Shown piece after piece: positions 43,192 to 54,484 of a DNA stretch of 64,000 nucleotides. The notes under the pieces were generated by a model. It made no database searches and was not told where the DNA came from. It saw only the letters and a program-made list of their open reading frames with translations. Both the position numbers and the translations under genes were made by a program. The DNA is taken from NCBI RefSeq assembly GCF_000281045.1, contig NW_008246081.1, positions 550,122 to 614,121 of the forward strand. Direction: 5' to 3'. Source of the DNA: Saprolegnia diclina VS20 (taxonomy: Eukaryota > Oomycota > Saprolegniomycetes > Saprolegniales > Saprolegniaceae). Numbering within the stretch: the stretch's first letter is position 1; the number at the start of each line of letters is the position of its first letter.

Positions 43192-46100
43192 TTAACGAAC
43201 GCCATCACTACCCTCGGGAGAGGCGGCATGGTGCACGGGCGAAAGAACGCGTCGTCGACCTGACGCGGGCGTAGTCCGCATCGGCGACGCCGCAATCGTG
43301 TGCTGCGACACGGCGTAAGATGACGCGACGACCGTCACGTCGCTCTTCGGTCGACCGCTCTCGAGCCACTCGGTGTGCGCGACAACAAGCGGCACCGGCG
43401 GTGCCATGGGCGCAAACGTCGACCGGAGCTTCGAGAACATTTTCCGCGAAGCAAACTCGATCAACGCAACTTTTTTCCAGCCGGCTGAGCGCGCCGCCGC
43501 CGTCGTCGTCGTCGGTGGGAGCAGCAGCTTCTTGAGGTGCCCGATTGACTCGTCGAGCTGCTCCGAGCCCGACTTGTAGGCATCGGCCAGCGTCGGAATC
43601 CGCGGCGAGATCGCTTTGCGCTCGCGCTCGGCGTTGACAAGCGTAAAGCTCTCCGAGAAACCCGGCGCCGTCACCGGGTACAACCCTGTCTGCAGCGTCG
43701 GCACGTCGACGGTCTTGAGCTGGCGCGCGTTCGACGGTCGCGCAAGCGGAAGCGGCCCGGCTTCGTGGCGCAGCAAAAAGTCCCGGTCTTGTTCCCACTC
43801 GCAGCCGCCGCTCGCATCGTCGCCGTCGAGCAAGGTGAGGAGCGTCGACGTCACGTGTGTCTCGCCCGGTACGTCTGGTCGGACAAATTCGGCCAGCGTC
43901 GTGACCAAGTCGACACTCATGCGTTCGATGCTGAGCACCATTGGCGCCTTACCACTGTGGTCGCTCACGCGCTTGAGGTCGTCGAGGAGGTCCAGCGTCA
44001 GCGAAATGACACCATTTGTCGCGAGTAGCGGCTTGACGCTGAGCTTGCGCGCCAGGAGGCAAAAGCTGGCGATGCAGTTGCGCTTGATGTACAAGTTGGT
44101 CGTCGTCGCCAAGAGCGACGCAATGCACGGCACCGCGCCTACTTCGCATTTGCAAACCGACCGCAAGCGCCGACGTACCTTCGTCGACGAGCTGCTGGAT
44201 GTTGCCCGGTGGCATGGCGAGCTTGCGTAGCACAGCCGAACAGAGCACGTTGCTCTCCATGCCCGCGTGGCTCGAGAGCCATAGAATCGGCGCCAGCGCG
44301 CCCTGCCCGAGCATGATGGACGAGTTGACGCGGCCGAGGAGGAGGTTGCAGATGCCAATCGCCGCGTCTTCCCGCGCCACTTTGGTCACACTCCGCGTCG
44401 TGAAGATCGCGACCAAGAGCGACGTCGCGTGGGCGTTGACGAGCTGCGCGTGGCACGCGGCTTCGCAGCTCAAGTTGCGCATGATCGCGGCACACATGGC
44501 GATCGAGATCGGCGCCTCTTCCTGCGACGCGACGATCGACGCGATCGCCGTCACGAGGCCGCCCTGACACATGTGCACGAGCAACGCGTCGCGGCACGAA
44601 ATGTTGTACAACGTCCGCATGAGCAGCAGCATGACGTCGACGCACGGACCTTCTCGGATCGTATCGAGCATCTACTTGATACATTGAATCAATTGCGCAT
44701 CGAGGAGGCGTGACTACCGTTGGCAGCAGCGTGTCGCTGAGGAGAAGCCCGTGGACGGTTGCGTCGTCGAGCGAGCAAATGTGGAGCAAGATGGCGCAGC
44801 AGTGCTTGGTTTTGACGTCGTTGGCGTGCAAAAGAACGTCGAGCATGCGGTAGACAGTATCATCGAGAAACTATCACATTTGGTCAGTGACAGCATAAAA
44901 GAATCAATACAAGGACCTTGACGCGCACGTCGTGGGACCATTGAAACGTGACGGTGAGGATTTGCGCCACGAGATGCATTTGGTCTTCCCGCGTCGTCTT
45001 CGTGAGGTGGTCGAGAGCGCTGAGGAGCCCCGCGTGCAGCAGCGGTCCCGCCACATCAATGTCGGTGAGGAGGTTTAAAATGCCTTGCAGCATCGTGATG
45101 CCACATGGGAGATCGTAAATGCGCTGGAGAATCCCGAGAAAGCACTGCAGCGTCGACGCCTGCATAGTTGCTCGAGAACACGTCATCGTGACATGTCATA
45201 GTACCTTGGCGAGCCCGCGGCGCGACTCCTTGTAGTACGAGAGACCGCAGAACGCGTCGGCCAAGAGCGAAAAGTCCTGTGGCTCGGACGACATGGCGAA
45301 AATCGTAAACGCCCACGGAAGCCCATCTTGGCACATAACGGGAATGTTGACTTCGGAGCGCATCAGGTTCATGACCTAGCCCCATGAACATGCCAGTTTG
45401 TCCTCGTTGCATCGACCAAGAGTAGTATACCGCCTTCATGCACATGCGGCGTGTGATCGCGTCGTTCGACTTGACGCACGAGATGACGAGCAGCGCTTTG
45501 AGCGCGCCGTGCTTGACAAGCGTCACAATGTTGTCTTCGCTTGTCGAGAGATTGCAAAACGCGATCGCGCAAGCGCGTCGCACTTCCTCTTCGGGCGCCG
45601 CGGCCAAGCTCGAGAGCGAGTGCACAATGCCCTTCTCGATGAGCTCGCGGCAAATGCTCGGGTCGCAGCTCAGATGCGAGTAGGAGCTCACGCAGAGCTG
45701 GAGCGTCTCGGGATTGTCATCGCTCGCGAGCAGCGAGAGCGCTGCAATGAGCCCGTTCTGCACCATACGAATGCGGCACGGTGCAATCAAGCCAAAGCGC
45801 GCAAAGCACGCTGCACAACCCGCGTTGACCGCAGCGTCGCCGCGGTCGCAGAGCTTGACGATCGCGCCAAACGTAGCGTCGATGAGCGCCACGTACGCCT
45901 CGGGCGACAACTGCTGGCGGTCAAAGAGGACGCAGAGGATCTCAAGACACATGCAGGTACTGCTCGGTTTGGGCAAGAGCCGCACGAGCACTTCGAGGAC
46001 ACCGCTCTCGTAGATGCGCGAGTGCAAGCGCGGCTCGGCGCAGAGGTTGAAGAGCGTGCCGCAAGCGAGCGCGTGGACGTCGTCACGGGGGCTTTGGAGG

Positions 46101-47786
46101 CCAAAGTACAGCAGCCGGTGCATGGCTTCGTGCGCGAGGTCGAGCGCGTCAAAGTTGAAGCTCATGTTGTACAACAGCACGGCTTGGAGGTACTCTTCGA
46201 CGCTCTGCTCTTCAAAGAGCGCGTACAGCACATGGTACAGGAGCTTGGTAAAGTACATGGGCGCCTCGACAAAGTCGCCGACGTCCAAGCTGCTGTGCCA
46301 GCCGACGACGCACCCGAGCGCGTGGAGAACGTAGTGCGAAATGTGCTTCTCGGTCCGCGCTTGCGTGTGGCTGTACGCGATCAGAAACTCGAAAAAGGCC
46401 GCGTCCACGTGCGCAAAGTTGGCTTGGCGCGCCACGAGCTGCGAGATTGTCTTGTATACACTTGTCTGCAGCGACGGGTCCGAGATGAGATGCGAGAGCT
46501 GCGCGAGCGAGCTCAGCGCGCCAACGTTGGCCATTTCTTCGCAGCCCAAGCTCTCGAGCGCTAATAGATCCAAGATCGAAAAGAGGCAATGGAGGTCGTC
46601 CGGGTCGGTTGTCGACCGGAGCACGGTCACGGCGGCCCGCACGGTGCCGTTGACGATGAGGGGTTTTCGACAGCTCTCAGTCTCGGCGAGGCAGTGCACG
46701 CAGCTCAGCGCCGTCGAGCGCACAGCCGCATCGGTCGCGGACAAGACTAACCGGTTGAGGATCTCAAAGACATCCGGGAACGCAATCACTTTGACGCGGT
46801 TCGACTTGGTGACGCAGAGGTTGTAGAGGGCTTGGCTGAGGAGGAGTCGGTCGCGGCACACGCGCCCTAGCAGCACATTGAGCGACGACTTGGGTTGGAC
46901 GCGGTGTACCGTGCTCAACCAACGCGCGAATGACGTCGGTGATGCGGGGATACGTGTACGTGGGGCAGCTCAAGTTAAAAAGCGTAAACGAGCAGAGGCG
47001 CTCGAGCTTTTCGCCTGTTTTGCGCTGGGCGAGGATGCTCTCGAGCGTCTTTTCCTTGACAAACATGGACTCGAAGCTGTCTTCGATGCTGAGGTTGGCG
47101 GCGGTCGCCAAGACGTTGTACACGAGCATCTCGTCGGACGAGATCGACAAAATCGACTGCAACAGCGAGAGACACCCGTTCTGGAGCATGAGCTCACGGC
47201 CTTTGGCACTGGCGCTGAGGTGGCACATGGCCGAGACACACGCCCGGGACGTCGCGAGGTCCTTTGTCCGGCTCAGCGCGAGGAGGCTCGGGATCACATT
47301 GTCGTGAAAGAGGTTTGGGTGCAGCACGGGGTTGGCGGCCATGGCGTCGATCGCGGCCGCGCACTGCCGCTTGCGGTTGAGCTTTTGCTCGCGGCCACCG
47401 CCGCCACCCACGTCGGCGAGCAAGATCGACTCGTCCGCATGGCGCACGGGCGTGAGCTTGGCCATGCCCACTTTTCGCTTGGACTTGGACGGCGTCGACT
47501 GGCGACGGGCCGAGAGCGAGGGCTCCGAGATGGACGGCGCGAGCGACTTTAGATTTCGGCGCGGCAGCCGCGAAAGGTACAACAGCGCTTCCGTGTAGAG
47601 CCCGCGCTGGTAAAAGGTGTCGCCCTTGTACGTGAACCCGAGGTGCGGCACCGGGTCGTGCACCCAGTCGCGCCGGTCGTCGCCGAGTCCGTCGTCCGAG
47701 TGACGCGAGTCGGGCGTCGAGAGATCGGTGCCCCGCGTGTTGCTCCGCTCGAGCTCCGAGGAAGCGACCTCCCGCCGATGCTCCAT
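43192..47786 (-). CDS. Armadillo-repeat protein 3
   Basis: Seven exons (47786-46910, 46866-45431, 45375-45205, 45159-44917, 44870-44718, 44671-44179, 44138-43192) with phase-preserving introns of 43, 55, 45, 46, 46 and 40 bp encode about 1,439 residues. After an acidic N-terminus comes GDTFYQRGLYTEALLYLSR (about residues 53-71), closely matching the GDLFxQRGxY motif of ARM proteins 1 and 2. Residues about 130-1,200 are ARM repeats (SQALYNLCVTKSN, VLLYNMSFNFDALD, RACAIAFCNLSTSEDN, LMRTLYNISCRDALL), and the tail is basic and Ser/Pro-rich. The SAP-like N-terminal segment of the other two is absent and exon number differs, so it is a more distant member. Start ATG 47786 is the first Met of the frame. 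Function unknown beyond a likely scaffold. Confidence 0.88.
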
Positions 47787-48153
47787 GACGCAGATAGAAA
47801 TAGACACCTTCCCACCACCGTTACGACTGCAAATTTCGAGGCGGCGGCGCGACCCTTTCCTGCTGCACGAACGTGGCAGCAGCGCAGCCTCTGGGCGACA
47901 GCGCTGAGCTCGGGCGCGCTGCCGACAGTCGCAACATCGAAAGGTGCACCAGAACCTGCCACGTCAACGATGCGAGGACGTATCACTCTGTCGGCTCGAA
48001 CGACGCCTAAGCGCCAGGCGCCGAGCACCTTGCCCGCGCTCGTAGCTCTGGCGCAACGCTGGAATGTTCCGACTGCGGGTTGTTAAGCCTTGTATCTCGT
48101 AGTCCAAGTCATATATAGTAGTAGTTTACTTAGAAGGCATTGCTACCTAGATC
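47787..48153. other. Intergenic between C2-domain gene 3' end and ARM protein 3 start
   Basis: About 370 bp holding the promoter of ARM protein 3 and the terminator region of the polyQ C2 gene (both minus strand). Overlapping open frames here have shadow-like composition; no gene supported. Confidence 0.4.
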
Positions 48154-48594
48154 TTAATCAAAGAAGCCGCCGTCGTCACTCAAGGCCGCGCCAAGGATGA
48201 CGCCGCCGGCCAAGCCGAGGGCCGCGCCGGCAACAACACCGCCGCCATTGTCGTAGCCATCGCCGTAGCCGCCACCGTAGCCATAGCCGCCACCATACAT
48301 GACCGGGGCCGGCGCACCGTACACCACCGGGCCCCCCATGACGACCTGCGGCGGGCCAACAATGACCGGCGGCGGGGCCATCACCACCGGGGGCGGGGCA
48401 GCGTACACTGGTTGAGGTGCAGCGTACACCGGCGGTGGCGGGGCATACATGGGACGCGACGCCTGGGCGGCCATTTGTGCCTGCTGCTGCGCGAGCTGGG
48501 CTTGCTGTTGTTGCAGCTGCATCTGCTGCTGCTGGATCGTCTGCTGCTGCATCGCTTGCTGCTGCTGCTGAAGTTGGTGTTGCTGCTGGTGGAT

Positions 48595-48625
<31 letters not shown>

Positions 48626-49167
48626 TGTTGCTGAGCATACCCGCCGTTGTACGCGGGGGGCTGGCCATAGGCGGGCGGCGCACTCGGGTACCCGGGCGCC
48701 GAGGGCTGCGCGTAGGCCGGCTGGGCGGGCTGCTGGTAGGCAGGAGGTGGCGCAGCGTAGGGCTGTTGGTGGCCGTACGCCGGCGGTGCGTGGGCACCGG
48801 CGACCCCGAGCATTTGAACGCGGAGGTTGATCTCGCCACGCTGCTGGTTGCGGTAGTTGACCGGGTACCACTGGTCAACGACTTGACCACTCGCAAAGAT
48901 GCTCATGGGGAGGCGGCACGTGCCAATGTAGTCGTCGCTCGTGAAGTTGCTGTCCCAGATCTCAATCACGAGCTGCGAGAGCTGCATGTCGGCGACCTCA
49001 AACACAAACTTGTCGTTCCAGACCGGGTTGCGGCCGCCATTGTCGTGGACGCGCGTCTTGAAGGTGCGGTGGCCGACCGTGACCTTGCAGTACGGGTCTT
49101 GCTTCCCAAAGGTCTGGGCGTCATGGAGGTTGCGGGCCGAGACCGCGCGGACGTGGAGCTCGGGCAT
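48154..49167 (-). CDS. C2-domain protein with polyglutamine and Gly-rich tail
   Basis: An intronless frame of 337 residues from ATG 49167. Residues 1-115 form a C2 domain: MPELHVRAVSARNLHDAQ, then KQDPYCKVTVG, NPVWNDKFVFEV, VIEIWDSNFTSDDYIG. Asp residues occur at the calcium-loop positions of KQDPY and WDSNFTSDD, so Ca2+-dependent phospholipid binding is possible. Then come a Pro/Tyr/Ala-rich segment with AYGQPPAY-type repeats, a glutamine-rich block of about 60 residues including 13 consecutive Gln, and a Tyr/Pro/Val repeat (VYAAPxPV). The C-terminus is Gly-rich with GYGGGYGDGY, ending in a small hydrophobic Gly/Ala segment. Small C2 proteins with such tails occur in plants and oomycetes, where they bind membranes. 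A second C2-type gene is divergent from it 506 bp away. Confidence 0.88.
48480..48633. repeat. CTG/CAG-rich tract encoding polyglutamine
   Basis: CTG/TTG triplets on the plus strand encode the Gln-rich block of the C2 protein. The purest stretch is 48595-48633, largely perfect (CTG)n with two TTG interruptions, and is a candidate length-polymorphic microsatellite. Confidence 0.85.
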
Positions 49168-49673
49168 TCTGGGAAATAGGAAATGGGAAATGCGTTGGCC
49201 AACTTTTTTTAGCCAGCTGCCGGTAAACCCAGCATCCATCCAATACAAACGACGAGCTTAAACCTACACTCTTCGTCCGGATACATGATGGCTTCCCGAG
49301 AAAATCGCAGAATTTCCCGTGTTGCAATGCGCCACCCTCCTCGAGCAAGGATTTCTCCACGGCAACGATCCGTGCAAGCAAGCCTCCTTCTCGACCTTCG
49401 CGGAATCGCTAAGGGGCTATCGCCATCACGTACCGATACAAAATCGGGTCCGAGCTGGGGTGCGTACGGTTGTGGTCCTGCCCTGATAGGTTGCGTGCTG
49501 TTAGATCCCTGCACGTCGTTTCGCCGACTCTCTGTTGGCAACGTCAACAGCGTTGTTTCGAAGGATTTTCCCTGCAGTCCTTTTTATTCGGCTGAAATCT
49601 CCATGGTGTACTTGATGTTTGTAAGTGGAATTGTGCAATGGTATTAAAATTCAATTCCCACTTTGCCGTATCA
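49168..49673. other. Divergent promoter region of two C2-domain genes
   Basis: About 500 bp between divergent starts. CCGGATAC occurs at 49277-49284. Each C2 frame is open further upstream of the chosen ATG, but the added residues lack C2 character, so the starts at 49167 and 49674 are preferred. Confidence 0.45.
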
Positions 49674-50324
49674 ATGCTGCAGCTCGACGTCCGGGCGCCG
49701 GCCGCGCGCAACCTCGTGGTCCTCGACGACTACAGCCCGCTCGCGCCCTTCTGCAGGGGCACGCTGGGCAACCAACGAGAGATCACCGACGTGGCTGCGA
49801 ACGGAGGGAATGCCCCCCGCTGGTACCGCAAGATGACCTTTACGGTCAGCCTGTATGAGACCGACGTCTTCCAGCTCGAGGTCTATGACAAGAACGACCT
49901 GGAGAGGGGCATGCTCGGCGCCTGCCTCTTCCGCGTCCGCGACTGGAAGGTCGGTCAGCTCTACGACCGATGGTACCCGCTCTACTACGGCACCATGTAC
50001 GCAGGCGAGCTGCACATCGCCGTCCAGCTCATTAGCCGGCCCGACCCACCGCGGCCTGCACCAGCGCCCGTCGCCGCGCCCGCGCCACCACCAGAGGTAC
50101 CTCGCTTCGTGGCGCAGCCAGGTTACCCTGCGTACTCTGCGCCCAGCTTTGAGACTCTCGTGTCGGGCATGCCGTCCCCGCCGCCATCGCCGTCGCCAGC
50201 ACCGAGCCCTCCCCGCTCGCCAACGCCACGCCACTTGGCACAGCCGGGGTATCCCGGTTATCCTCGTGCGCTCACGCCCACGTTTCGCCCGTGGGGCTAT
50301 CGCAGCTCTTCGCTGCAGCAATAA
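49674..50324 (+). CDS. C2-like domain protein with Pro-rich tail
   Basis: A single-exon frame; ATG 49674 gives 216 residues beginning MLQLDVRAPAARNLVVLDDYSP, the first C2 strand. The fold continues with PRWYRKMTFTVSLYETDVFQ, LEVYDKNDLERGMLGACLF and a final WYPLYYGTMYAGELHIAV like the neighbour's WYPVNYRNQQRGEINLRV. Compared with the polyQ C2 protein, the first calcium loop (DDYSPLAPFC) is changed and the N-P-x-W motif is APRWY, so calcium binding is doubtful while membrane or protein binding may remain. The tail is Pro/Ser-rich with the twice-used AQPGYPxY repeat. An ATG at 49638 is in frame and would add 12 residues. Its stop lies 26 bp from that of ubinuclein. Confidence 0.8.
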   Translation: MLQLDVRAPAARNLVVLDDYSPLAPFCRGTLGNQREITDVAANGGNAPRWYRKMTFTVSLYETDVFQLEVYDKNDLERGMLGACLFRVRDWKVGQLYDRWYPLYYGTMYAGELHIAVQLISRPDPPRPAPAPVAAPAPPPEVPRFVAQPGYPAYSAPSFETLVSGMPSPPPSPSPAPSPPRSPTPRHLAQPGYPGYPRALTPTFRPWGYRSSSLQQ

Positions 50325-50350
50325 TCTTATGTCAAATCGCGTGTCTGAAG

Positions 50351-51988
50351 TTACGCAACCTTGCGCTCGATAAAGTCGTGCGGAGACCAGACAGGACACA
50401 CTTCGAATCGCCGCGCCTTGATGGGCTTGGCCGGCCGCTTCGGCGCCGGTGCTGGTGCCTTGGTTGCGGCATCCGGAACCTTGTCGGCGTCCGCTGCCTT
50501 GGGCGGTTTGGGGGTCTTGAGCACCTTCTTGGCGGCGCCGGTGGCGCTGGCTGCCGTGGCACCCGCCTTCTTCGTCAGCGGCGTTACGTGGGGCGTCGCG
50601 CTGTGACCGCTCTCCTTCCGGCCGAGCTTGACGAGGTCCCGAACGACAGCCATGTCGATCGAGTTGGTCGGAAAGCAGCCGACCATCTACCGTAGCGTTT
50701 CAACATCCACCCAAGTCATCCAAACACGCACCTTGGTGTAGAGCCGATTTCGCTCCTTCGGGACGCTCAGAATCACTGTCTCGGCCTCGTCCAAGTGCTT
50801 CTTGTCGTCTTGCTTGAGGAGCTGTCTACGCAGCGTGAGCGTGCCACGTATTGTACGAGCCGCGCGTTCGTACCGGTATTCGTTCTCTTTGGTGACCCAG
50901 TCTTCCATCTTGGCGGCCGCGCTGTACGTAGCCACCGCCAACGCCGTGTCCTTGAGGACGTCTACACCATCCCATACGTATGCAGACGCAAGCCCATCGT
51001 GTACCTTCTTTGAAGCCGTCGACCGACATGACGTCGCTCTCTTCCGCGCGAACCTTGTGGGGCTCGACCTACTGGGCGTGAGACAACGTCGGCAAATGAC
51101 GGCGTACGAGCTTGGCCATATCGAGAAAGTGGTCGTCGGCGTCGGTCTTGGCCTGGCGCGCATGGTCGCGGGCTTCGAGCCGGGCCATGTGGCCGCGCAG
51201 TGACGTTTTGGTGTAGGGCAGAAATTGCATCAGACTCGTAATGTACCCGTTGACGCGCCAGCGCTGCGGGTGGGCGTTCACGACGGTCCGATCGACGTCG
51301 CGGAACCCGTCGTCAAAGGCCGGTGGCCATGCCTTTGTGGTTCCGTGCTCGGCAAAATCTAGATGCGGACTGTGAAAGGCGAACACATGAGATTGAACGT
51401 ACAGCTCGCGACAAACTCGCGAAACTTGGCGACGACAGCGTCGACCTCGGCGCCGGGCTGCCACTCGTCGCCCCAGTCGTCCATCTCTTCCGCGTGCTTC
51501 TTGCTCTTCTTCCGGAGTGGCTCGTCGTCGTTGTCGACACCGCGCGCGACCGGCGCCGCCTTGAGCTCCTTGATCGTCTCGATGCGGTCGCCCGCGTTCA
51601 CAAAGAAGCCGCTGTGCTTGGTCTTGACCTGTGTTTTCGAGTACGTACTCTCGATCGACTCGTGCAAGTCCGTGTCGTCGATGAACGAGTCGTCCGAGTC
51701 GTACAGGTCGTCGTGGTCGACGTTCTTGCGCACGACGGTGTCCTTCATGTCGAGCGGCCCGCCGCGGCCATAGCGCTGCTCGAGGTGCTCGATGATGTTA
51801 AACTTGCCACGACTCGGGCGCGCGGGTACGAGTGGCGGCGTGGATGGCGGCCCGTCTTCGTGCGGCAGCGCAGACGCATCGGTGGGCGCGGCCTCGACCG
51901 GCGCCGTGTCCTCGCCTAGCGTGGCCTTGAGCGCCTTGAAGCTGATCTCGTTGGACGCGTCGAGGGACACGTGGAAGCGCAAGCGCAT
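50351..51988 (-). CDS. UBN1: Ubinuclein (HIRA histone-chaperone complex subunit)
   Basis: Five exons (51988-51403, 51358-51108, 51068-51005, 50961-50732, 50686-50351) with introns of 44, 39, 43 and 45 bp encode 488 residues. The Hpc2-related domain lies at about residues 85-135: acidic DHDDLYDSDDSFIDDTDLHE followed by KTKHSGFFVNAGD, the counterpart of YDxxDxFIDDxE...TKYGGFYINxG in ubinuclein/Hpc2. A Lys-rich nuclear signal (RKKSKKH) follows. The central part (WRVNGYITSLMQFLPYTKTSL) resembles the ubinuclein middle domain; the C-terminus is Lys/Pro/Ala-rich. Ubinuclein binds HIRA and H3.3-H4 for replication-independent nucleosome assembly in the nucleus. The protein is much shorter than human UBN1 (1,134 residues). 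All junctions keep phase. Confidence 0.85.
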
Positions 51989-52306
51989 GCTGCTGCTGGA
52001 TCGCTGACCGACCAACGGACTTGGTCGTTTTTTGTTTGCACGGGAACACGGAAATTTCCGGAGTTTTTCCGGACATCAAGCTGCCCTTCATATTACAATA
52101 CTGGTATGCGGCTTCAAACCCACAAAATTGGTCATCGAGCTTCGGACATTCCTGCAACTCGGTAGCAATAATGTCCTCTCGTCTCTTGCGTCCCATGACA
52201 AGCGTCTATACTCCTCCTTGAGTCCATAATTGCACAAAAATGTACTTTTTCAAACTTATGTTCTCTCAACTATACAAAAAGTGTCCTTTTTAACTCAGAC
52301 ACGAAA
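51989..52306. other. Intergenic between 2OG-like gene 1 and ubinuclein
   Basis: About 320 bp, AT-rich near 52220-52300 (3' end of the 2OG-like gene). TTCCGGAGTTTTTCCGGA, an inverted-repeat-like element, lies near 52056-52073, about 70 bp upstream of the ubinuclein start. No gene supported. Confidence 0.4.
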
Positions 52307-54265
52307 CTAGCGAGTTAGGAATTGGCGGAGAACGGCCGTTTGCGCTGCAGAGGACGTCGCCGCTGCTTGCAGCGCCTGCAGCGCGTGCTGGAATCGGGGG
52401 CTTGTGCGCCGATGCGTCGCGACCGCCTCGACGCCTTGGCAAGCTTTCGAGCCCGCGGTGAGCAGCAGCAGGTGGGCCAACCCCGCGTCGTTCTTGGCGT
52501 CGCCGTCACAGCACCGACGAATCGCGAGGGCCACGTAGGCGCTGTGCAAAGCGGGTGGCAGCGCAACCGCCCACAAGGCGGCAGGCAGCGCCCGGACCCC
52601 CTTGGGATGCTGGATGAGAATATCCAGGAGCGGTGGCACGTCGAGAAGGAATGCACAGATGCTATCGGTGAGATCGCATGGCAGTCGCATCCTCAAGAGG
52701 GCGCGAGTGGTCGGCGTGACAGCATGCTTGCACATCCATGCTTGGAGCTCGAGCGCGCCGACAAGCTTTTCTTCCGTCGGTGGCATGTATCTGTAAGCCA
52801 CCGCGTCGCGCGCGTTTGACCACCAGCCGCGCGCAAGGTCGTAGCACCAAGCGTCCAGCTGCGCATCCAGGAATGTGGTCAAATGGCAAAGGACGTGGTA
52901 GCGGAATCGCGCGGACGTCAGCGTATGCAGGTTGCGCATCGGTGCGTCCATGGCCGCGCGGCCAAATCGGTGGACGGCCATCGCCACGAGCGCTGCCACC
53001 TCGTACTGCGTATCCCACTGGCGCTCGGAAAGGAACTGACCGAGCAGCGTCACGTCACCATAGTCGTAGAGGAGACGCGCGATCTCCAAAAGCATTTCTG
53101 TCGTGCGCTCATCTTGCTTCGGACCCGGTTCGTCGGAGATGAAGAGGCGCGTCGCAGCTGCAAAGAGCGCCGAGCGCGATTCGAACCCGAGGTTGTCGTC
53201 GTCTTGGGGGCTACCACTCAAGATCGATCGCAGTAGCGCGATGGTCCGCGGCAGACCGAGCAGTGTCAACCGGTTGGCCTTGGGCCAAAAGACGAGGCAG
53301 GCGAGGGACGCGTCCATCTCGTGGAAGGCATTCACGTCGCCGTAGAGAAACGTTGCGATCGAGCGCCACCGACAGGTTTCCTGCACGAGCGCCGGCGTCG
53401 CGCATTGCGGATGAAACGTCTCGTCGAGGAGCGCGATCGGGTAAGTCGGCTCGTCAGCGCCGTTCCCCCAGACGTACGTGTGGTACTCGCCGACGCGCAT
53501 GAACGCCATGTCAAAGCAGCCAGCGTCTAAAAGCCAGTCGACGACTGCCTTGTCACGGCCGCCGAGCGAGGCGAAATGTGGCGATGCGCTCGGGGTCTCC
53601 AGGATGACCTGCATCGCGCAGTACTCTTCCTCGGCTTGATTCGCAATCGCTTGGTCGATCTGGACGTGCGACGGCAGCGGCGGCGGTGCCCACACCATGG
53701 CAACCTTGTGCGTCCACGCGTGGTACGCGACATGGTGCACAAGAACGCCGCGGGTGCCAGAGACAATGGGGGCGACGGCGACAGTGCATGTGTTCAGGTA
53801 GACCACATACTGCCCGTCGAGCGCGTCGAACGTTGTCGTGCGGTCGTCGAACGTGATGGTGACGGCGCCGCCCACGCAGTCGGACGGGCAAAAGTACAGC
53901 AGCGTCGCAAACGTATGTGCTGGGCCGTGCAACGCCCGAAGTACGGACGCCGACCCAACGCCGTCGAGAGCCACATGCGCAAGCTCGACGTCGTAGGGGC
54001 GATAGTCAGTCAGCTTCAGTCGGTCTAGAACCTGACTCCACGACTCCTCGTTATTGAGATGGGCGCAGGACGTGACGGCTGCTGGCGGCAGCACACGTAG
54101 CTGGTCCGGACTTGTCAGCAAGGCCGCCGCGTGCTCGGGCGAAAGCGGCCAGTCGACATCGATACCGCAGATGGTCATTCGCGCGTCCGTATTTCGGCTC
54201 TTGTGATTGAAGCAGTGCGGAAGCATGATCCCTTGGACATAGGCAAAGAGGTCGGCGTCAGCCAT
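52307..54265 (-). CDS. 2OG-Fe(II) oxygenase-like protein, apparently without iron ligands (paralogue 1)
   Basis: An intronless 652-residue frame from ATG 54265. After an N-terminal segment with CGIDVDWPLSPEHAAALL comes a region (about residues 85-185) that follows the double-stranded beta-helix of prolyl-hydroxylase-like 2OG oxygenases: FATLLYFCPSDCVGGAVTI matches the GTLVxxLPSxxxGGxLxV strand pair and VAVAPIVSGTRGVLV matches HEVxPVTSGYRxxLxY. The 2OG-binding Arg (SGTR) is kept. The HxD that should precede the GTL strand and the His of the EHEV position are not there (RALHGPA and TVAV instead), so catalysis is unlikely. The remaining 450 residues are helical with no recognised domain. A homologue of the same length and the same losses is at 56779-58695; a P450 gene lies between. 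Confidence 0.75.
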   Translation of the reverse strand: MADADLFAYVQGIMLPHCFNHKSRNTDARMTICGIDVDWPLSPEHAAALLTSPDQLRVLPPAAVTSCAHLNNEESWSQVLDRLKLTDYRPYDVELAHVALDGVGSASVLRALHGPAHTFATLLYFCPSDCVGGAVTITFDDRTTTFDALDGQYVVYLNTCTVAVAPIVSGTRGVLVHHVAYHAWTHKVAMVWAPPPLPSHVQIDQAIANQAEEEYCAMQVILETPSASPHFASLGGRDKAVVDWLLDAGCFDMAFMRVGEYHTYVWGNGADEPTYPIALLDETFHPQCATPALVQETCRWRSIATFLYGDVNAFHEMDASLACLVFWPKANRLTLLGLPRTIALLRSILSGSPQDDDNLGFESRSALFAAATRLFISDEPGPKQDERTTEMLLEIARLLYDYGDVTLLGQFLSERQWDTQYEVAALVAMAVHRFGRAAMDAPMRNLHTLTSARFRYHVLCHLTTFLDAQLDAWCYDLARGWWSNARDAVAYRYMPPTEEKLVGALELQAWMCKHAVTPTTRALLRMRLPCDLTDSICAFLLDVPPLLDILIQHPKGVRALPAALWAVALPPALHSAYVALAIRRCCDGDAKNDAGLAHLLLLTAGSKACQGVEAVATHRRTSPRFQHALQALQAAATSSAAQTAVLRQFLTR

Positions 54266-54484
54266 TGTCGCCGGTTTGAAAACGTCCTTTTGACGAGCTC
54301 GGTTGATTTGCTTGTATCCGGATGTCCGGTAAAACGAGGTTGGTCATGGCCCAAGATACGTTGGCAGCAAATTCTGCGTTGGCTCGAATGAAGGCAACCG
54401 TACTGCATAGTCCATCGAGCCTGGTCGTGGACGACCCGCCGAGGTTACTACCAAGATCCATACACTGTATTGCAATGGTTAAGG

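Noticed and set aside
45398-46564. A 388-codon plus-strand open frame
   Set aside because: Antisense shadow of ARM protein 3, with no recognisable motif.
51798-52196. Short minus-strand frame starting MGRKRREDII upstream of ubinuclein
   Set aside because: Its second half is the ubinuclein first exon read out of frame; no splice joins the first part to the real frame.
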